DNA of 64,000 nt, from positions 21,174,743 through 21,238,742 of the forward strand of contig NC_019868.2 of NCBI RefSeq assembly GCF_002234675.1, read 5' to 3'. Source of the DNA: Oryzias latipes (Eukaryota > Chordata > Actinopteri > Beloniformes > Adrianichthyidae). A program made the position numbers and the translations under genes. The notes below the pieces were generated by a model, which was not told the origin of the DNA, did no database searches, and saw only the letters and a program-made list of their open reading frames with translations. Below, one piece after another: positions 59,177 to 64,000 of this stretch; positions within the stretch are counted from its first letter, which is position 1; every line of letters begins with the position of its first letter.

Positions 59177-61071
59177 TGTAGGAGCGGGAAAAGACCAACT
59201 TTGACAAAAGCGTCATTTCTACTCTGGTCGCACAGCTGCTTCAAATGTTCACATCAAAAAACACGGAAGCCAGCCCTGCACAAGCAGAAGCAGACACAAG
59301 TTGAGTGGAAGTCGGGTAGTCCCTAAGGTGAGAGTTGCATAACTCCTCTTCTCTTCTGCTGCGTTTGAGGAGATAAAAGAGTGAGGAGTTCAGCCTTGTG
59401 AGATGTTGTTAATCTGCTCTGAAAGTGAGCCTTTTTACTCCCATAATTATCCCAGACTTTCTGAGGGTAGAAACTGAGGAGACTTAGAACATCAAAAAAA
59501 AAAAAAAGAAAAGAAAGGGGGCTGATTGACACCGCAGACAACAGAAACAGCTTGGATCATTATGTTTTTATGTGAGAGTTTGAACCCTAAGAAGGCAAAA
59601 GTAATGAGGCTGATTTCCATAAATCAAATCTGAGAAGTGAATGCTGATACAAAGGCTCGGCAAAGATTCAGCCACGCTAAGAAAGAGAAAAAACTTTGCA
59701 TGTTGAATGAAAGTTATTAAAAATGACAACAAAAAAAACGTAAAAACATCAAAGAAGTGTCAAAAAAAGTGAGAACTTTCTTCTTTTTTTGCAAATTTTT
59801 GGCAAGGGCAAACAGCTTGGAGTCTGACAGGGCAAGTGCCCCTGTCATATAAGAACACAGTGTCATGCACGTGTGCGCTTAAACACTGAAGACAGACAGG
59901 ACATGTCCTCCTGTTCCAGACACTGCCCTCCATGTGTGTCACGGCCTGCTGGCTCCGATCCACCAGAGACCACCGTGGACTTTCAGAGACTGCTGGTGCG
60001 TCTTTGTGACGGAGACTGTGAATGAGCGGGAGACAGCTGCCCCAGCGTCTGCACCCCACTGTCCCAGCAGTGACAGTTGCTAATGCAGTACTAACCTCTG
60101 TCATGACCTACTTTGCTGTGCCGCCTCAACCCTAATGAAGCACACGTTCGACCGAGCCAACACACACATACAGATATAAAAATGAATGAAATAAACGAAC
60201 CCTCTTATAATTCCAAACACGCCTTTTCGAAAACTGTACTTTATTGCACAGATTTGAGCAGAATAAAATCGGAGGGAATGTGTTTAAAAAACGGACGGCG
60301 CCTTGACAGCTGAGAAAATGGCTGCATGTTACATATCTGACATTTTCTCATGAGAGACGTAAGGCAGGATGGGATGATGGTTAGTTTGATTTCAGCCCAG
60401 AATATAGATTTTCATCTAAACCCTCGTGTGACTGGCTTTTTCAAGTTCAAATTTTGTTTCAAAGTGGCATTTTCTAGTAGATCTCAATTTTTTCTTTTCC
60501 ACGTCTAAAGGGAAAAGGGGCTGACTTTTTCCATTGTTGCACTTCAAAGCGCCAACAAGAGGGTGGAATCAGCTGGCTGCAGTTCGCTAGGTCATCACCT
60601 GGAAAGGGTGATCATTCGGTGGTGGATAAACTTGAGGCACTTTGTATGGTGATACTGACTGCATTCAAAATCAGCTTTAAGGACAAATCTATCTAAAGAT
60701 TAAGTGTCTTAAGCCATGCTGGAGCAGAGTAGAGCGCAAAGTACACACTATGCTCCTTTGAGTTTAAACTAAAGAAATCTTCAAAGCCTACATGACCATA
60801 AAAAAAAACATGTTAAAATTGTGATTTTTAATCTATAAAAATTAAAAGGTCAAATTTAGCATTTTATATGTAAATCCAGATATTTTATATATTTTCAAAA
60901 TTACATAGTTCAAAACTGGGAGTGGATTTTTTTCAGTTGCCAAGCTCTAAGAATGTTACTCCCGGAGTCTGATATCCCTAAATGAAAAGAAAGCACGGCA
61001 TGGTTGAGCCGTTATAAAATCACTAATGATTGAGGATTACAGTAATACTTAAATGTTTTCCATTGAATTCG
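59177..61071. other. Intergenic DNA without identifiable gene
   Basis: Contains a short A tract near 59496 and several unsupported short ORFs (for example minus 59760-60104). Nothing with domain similarity or splice structure. Confidence 0.4.
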
Positions 61072-61750
61072 TAACCCTTGTGCTGTTTTAGCCCTTGTGC
61101 TATCTTAGATGACCCCACCCTCACATTGACGTGTTCTCCCTACCATGCCAAAGGTGGATAAAGGTGGAAAGATTTCATGTAATCCATGGACACCAGTGAG
61201 GTTCACAAATCATTAAAGAAAAAAGGTTCAGAGCACTGTCTAGTGCACATGTGTCAAACTCAAGGCCCGGGGGCCAAATGTGGCCCGCCATGTCAATTTA
61301 TGTGGCCCGCAAGAGTATAAAAGTTTTTAATTTCAGAAAAGGAAAAATTAAAGTTGGTGTGTATTTATTCATATCTAGGGGGAATTGGACTTGAAATATC
61401 GGATTGGGAAACTAGACATTAGGACTTAAACCCTGTGCATATAAACTAACCTGACAGAATCAAATTTAACAGGATTTATGCTAGAGTAACTAGCAAACAT
61501 ATGTTTTCTATGTAACTGTAATTGTCAATTTAAAAGGTTATATTAAATAAATAATGAGTTATTTAACATTAAGGAGTAGTTACGTTTATTTTTCATTACA
61601 TTTAGTTACATGTGTAAGTTATATCTGGCCCTTTGAGGACAACTACTATGCTGATGTGGCCCTCGGAAGAAATTAGTTTGACACCTCTGGTCTAGTGGGT
61701 CTAGATGACCATCTCCCAACGTTAAAGTGCCTAGGATAGCACAAGGGTTA
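61072..61750. mobile_element. Palindromic MITE family 2, copy 4, interrupted by a hAT element
   Basis: Starts with a partly duplicated terminus (TAACCCTTGTGCTGTTTTAG, then CCCTTGTGCTATCTTAG). It runs to 61245, is interrupted by 444 bp plus an 8-bp duplication, and resumes at 61698 to end CTAGGATAGCACAAGGGTTA. Confidence 0.9.
61246..61689. mobile_element. Non-autonomous hAT transposon, 444 bp
   Basis: Ends CACATGTGTCAAACT and, inverted, CAGAGGTGTCAAACT. It is flanked on both sides by the 8-bp target duplication GTCTAGTG (61238-61245 and 61690-61697). The termini followed by CAAGGCCCGGGGGCC and TGTGGCCCGC are characteristic of vertebrate hAT MITEs. No transposase ORF. The duplication is exact, so the insertion is younger than the MITE it interrupts. 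Confidence 0.92.
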
Positions 61751-63125
61751 CACAATGGTCTACAACAAGTACTGGGTGGATTGCTATGTTATAAGAAAAA
61801 AAAAAAAATTGAAAAAAAAATGCATTTACAATCTGGAAAAAGATTAGCGAGAAACACTGAAGGGATGCCAAGTCTTTTCTTATGGATTAAATTTTGTTTT
61901 TTAATGGGGTTTATTTTGGTTTATGTTGGGTCTTTAAATAATATAGTGATTAATTGCTTTATTTTTTTAACTTATAAATATACATTATTGATTGCATCGA
62001 TGTCCCCCGTTTGTGTGTTAACCAGGGATTGGGTTTCTTGGATCAGTTCAGGCCCTTTTTTATATTCGTTTGGTTCCTTTTTTTGTTGTAGTGCTCAAAA
62101 GATTATTTTTATGGTCAAAAAAATCCCTGTCCGTTTTTATTATTATCTTTTTTAAAGGGGAACAAAATAAAATAAAATGGCTTCCAGGTGAAATCACGTT
62201 TGTCCTGCTGACTGATTGTTTACCCTTACAAATAATAACATCATACATATTATGAATTTATTGCAGGCATGCCCAAAGTTCGGCCTGTGGGCCAAATGCA
62301 CATTCACATTTCTACCGACCCGCAGGGTCCTGTCACAAAATCAATAATATGCGGCCTCCAACACTCTTAAAGAACTGTGTGTGATTTCTTGAATGTGAAT
62401 GGCAAAATTACATTATAAGCTTTTGTAAATCTATAAATACTTGACCTTTAGAGCCTTAAGGGCCAAATGACAAAAACAGATTTTTTTGTTTCTGTGATCA
62501 AAATAAAAAAAACCCCATTTGTTTGATTTTCCTGTTCCAAAGATTTACATTTAGACATTTACAGTTAGCATTTTATTGCGACACATATGTTACATTTATT
62601 TGAGGCCCAGATTTAACATTGTTAAAGTTTATTTTATTTGCTACACAGATTTATTCTTCATTTTAGTTCTGGTCTTCATAGCAGAAATTAACACTAATTT
62701 TGGTAACACAGTATTTAGAGATAATTCTGTTTAATTTGCAGAAATGAAAATCATCCCATTGCAAATAAAGTTCATTAAATAGTTTGTTAGCACTTAATGT
62801 TTATATAAAGGTCCAACTAATGCCGGATGATGGCTGTCTTTGCAAAAAGTTTAATAAGAAAAATATCAAAGTTCAGGAGGAGAATGATCATATTCTCCTC
62901 CATGATGGTTTTGGACTCCACCCTCTAACTACATGCAAGTTATTTATGCTCCTTAATGAAGAGCATAATGAAACTACAGGCCGAAGCCGAGATCCTGATT
63001 GGTCGATGAATTTTCAATGTGCCACCCAAAATGTGTCAACACCAGACTTATTGAACGTCTGCACATTGATGTACAAGTACAACTTGAAGTGAATGTGGCT
63101 TTAGACCTTTGACACAGAAATCCAA
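61751..63125. other. AT-rich DNA with a probable hAT-like fragment
   Basis: GCAGGCATGCCCAAAGTTCG with GGCCTGTGGGCC near 62264-62291 resembles the end of another hAT-type repeat, without a definable partner end. ORFs at 61727-62155 and 62784-63092 have no support beyond being open. Confidence 0.3.
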
Positions 63126-63190
63126 TTAAATCAACTTTATTTGTATAGCACATTTCCAACTAATGTGACATAAAGTGCTTTACATAAAAA
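63126..63190. repeat. Fish interspersed-repeat tail
   Basis: CAACTTTATTTGTATAGCAC followed by AAAGTGCTTTACATAAAA; the same motif pair occurs at 145-200. Confidence 0.5.
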
Positions 63191-63210
63191 CATTTTCCAT
63201 GTTTTTTGCT

Positions 63211-63421
63211 TAACCCTTGTGCTCTCCTAGGCACTTTACCATTGGGAGTTGGGTCATCTAGACCCACTAGACAGAGTGCTGAACCTTTTTTCTTCAATGA
63301 TTTGTGATCTTCACTGGTGTCCATGGATTACATGAAATCCTCTTCACCTTTATCCACCTTTGTCATAGTAGGGAGAACACGTCAATGTAAGGGTGGGGTC
63401 ACATGATAGCACAAGGGATAA
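63211..63421. mobile_element. Palindromic MITE family 2, copy 5 (inverted)
   Basis: Reverse orientation: begins TAACCCTTGTGCTCTCCTAG, carries the complement of the family interior (GACCCACTAGACAGAGTGCT; CATGGATTACATGAAATCC) and ends ATAGCACAAGGGATA. Confidence 0.88.
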
Positions 63422-64000
63422 TTATTTAATATTAAACATTTGCATTTTTTTTTAGTTTTTACACAGTTTTGGTTCTAATACAGTACATTGTGATATACAT
63501 TATAATAATAAACATGAATCCACCCTTTGAGCAACTTTATTAGCAGCATCCTCGTAACATCGGTTGCTGAATATGATGCAGAGCAGGCTTGTGGGAACTA
63601 CTGTCACATTAAATCCATATTTTAAATAAAGACTTCTGTTTTTTTGTCATGGCTAGATTTTCCAGCATGACAATAATCATAAACACATCACTCGAGTTAG
63701 TGGCTACTCAAAAAAGCGCTTTTTAGTTCCGGAGCTGACTACCTAGCTAGTCTCTATGACACATACATCTATGTCTTTACATACAAAAAATGCAAACTAC
63801 CCAAACTCAGCTAGAGATTTAAACCAATATTGATAGTGACCGCTACAAGCCCTGAACCAAAACTCAGACAATTCCTTTTCTTTTTGTATTTAATACAGTT
63901 TTTTTTTTGCTTTTAAACCATATACGTAGTATTGGTAAAGCATAAATAGAGATAAATCGGGAGCATTACAGCACAACTGTGGCACTACAACAGGCCACGC
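63422..64000. other. Right-edge AT-rich DNA
   Basis: No gene, RNA or recognisable repeat seen. Confidence 0.4.

Noticed and set aside
59760-60104. 114-codon minus-strand ORF with several cysteines
   Set aside because: Cysteine spacing fits no domain I know and there is no supporting exon structure.

Overview
The window is vertebrate genomic DNA from a ray-finned fish. Genes are split into many short exons with GT-AG introns, there are no operons, and intergenic DNA is AT-rich with short interspersed repeats. The proteins have teleost character: an insulin with a teleost-type A chain ([11 protein letters not shown] start) and a med7-itk-cyfip2 gene block that is also kept in mammals. The repeats suggest a medaka-like (Oryzias) genome, but that is a guess.

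Layout. 1-8531 (minus): 5' nine exons of a LONRF-type E3 ligase; its 3' end lies beyond the left edge. 10910-13.95 kb (minus): med7, one coding exon plus a distant 5' UTR exon. 15351-20787 (plus): itk, 17 coding exons, 612 aa. 23.4-42.4 kb (plus): cyfip2, a GC-rich noncoding first exon near 23.6 kb, 29 coding exons at 27737-40602 (1252 aa), then a long 3' UTR. 43099-51614 (plus): hmmr, 20 coding exons, 1034 aa. 52283-53433 (minus): a second teleost preproinsulin gene (insb-like), tail-to-tail with hmmr. 54.5-64 kb: no convincing gene; decayed LINE reverse transcriptase, MITEs, a nested hAT element and low-complexity DNA. I joined exons by hand; reading phase is continuous across every junction of itk, cyfip2, hmmr and insb, and across lonrf except one ambiguous boundary.

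The genes do not form one pathway. Med7 is a Mediator subunit, Itk a T-cell Tec-family kinase, Cyfip2 a WAVE-complex subunit linking Rac1 to actin, Hmmr a spindle/centrosome coiled-coil protein, Lonrf a ubiquitin ligase and insb a hormone.

Most notable: (1) cyfip2 encodes Glu in the genome at the position that mammals create by A-to-I RNA editing (K320E); (2) the insulin paralogue has unusual B16/B17 and A14-A21 residues; (3) a (TTTC)n microsatellite forms the polypyrimidine tract of cyfip2 coding exon 2; (4) a dispersed terminal-inverted-repeat family, nine copies here, has three copies sharing a recognisable ORF start; (5) a 444-bp hAT element with an exact 8-bp target duplication sits inside another MITE. 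I saw no prokaryote-type system, CRISPR array or new multi-gene system.
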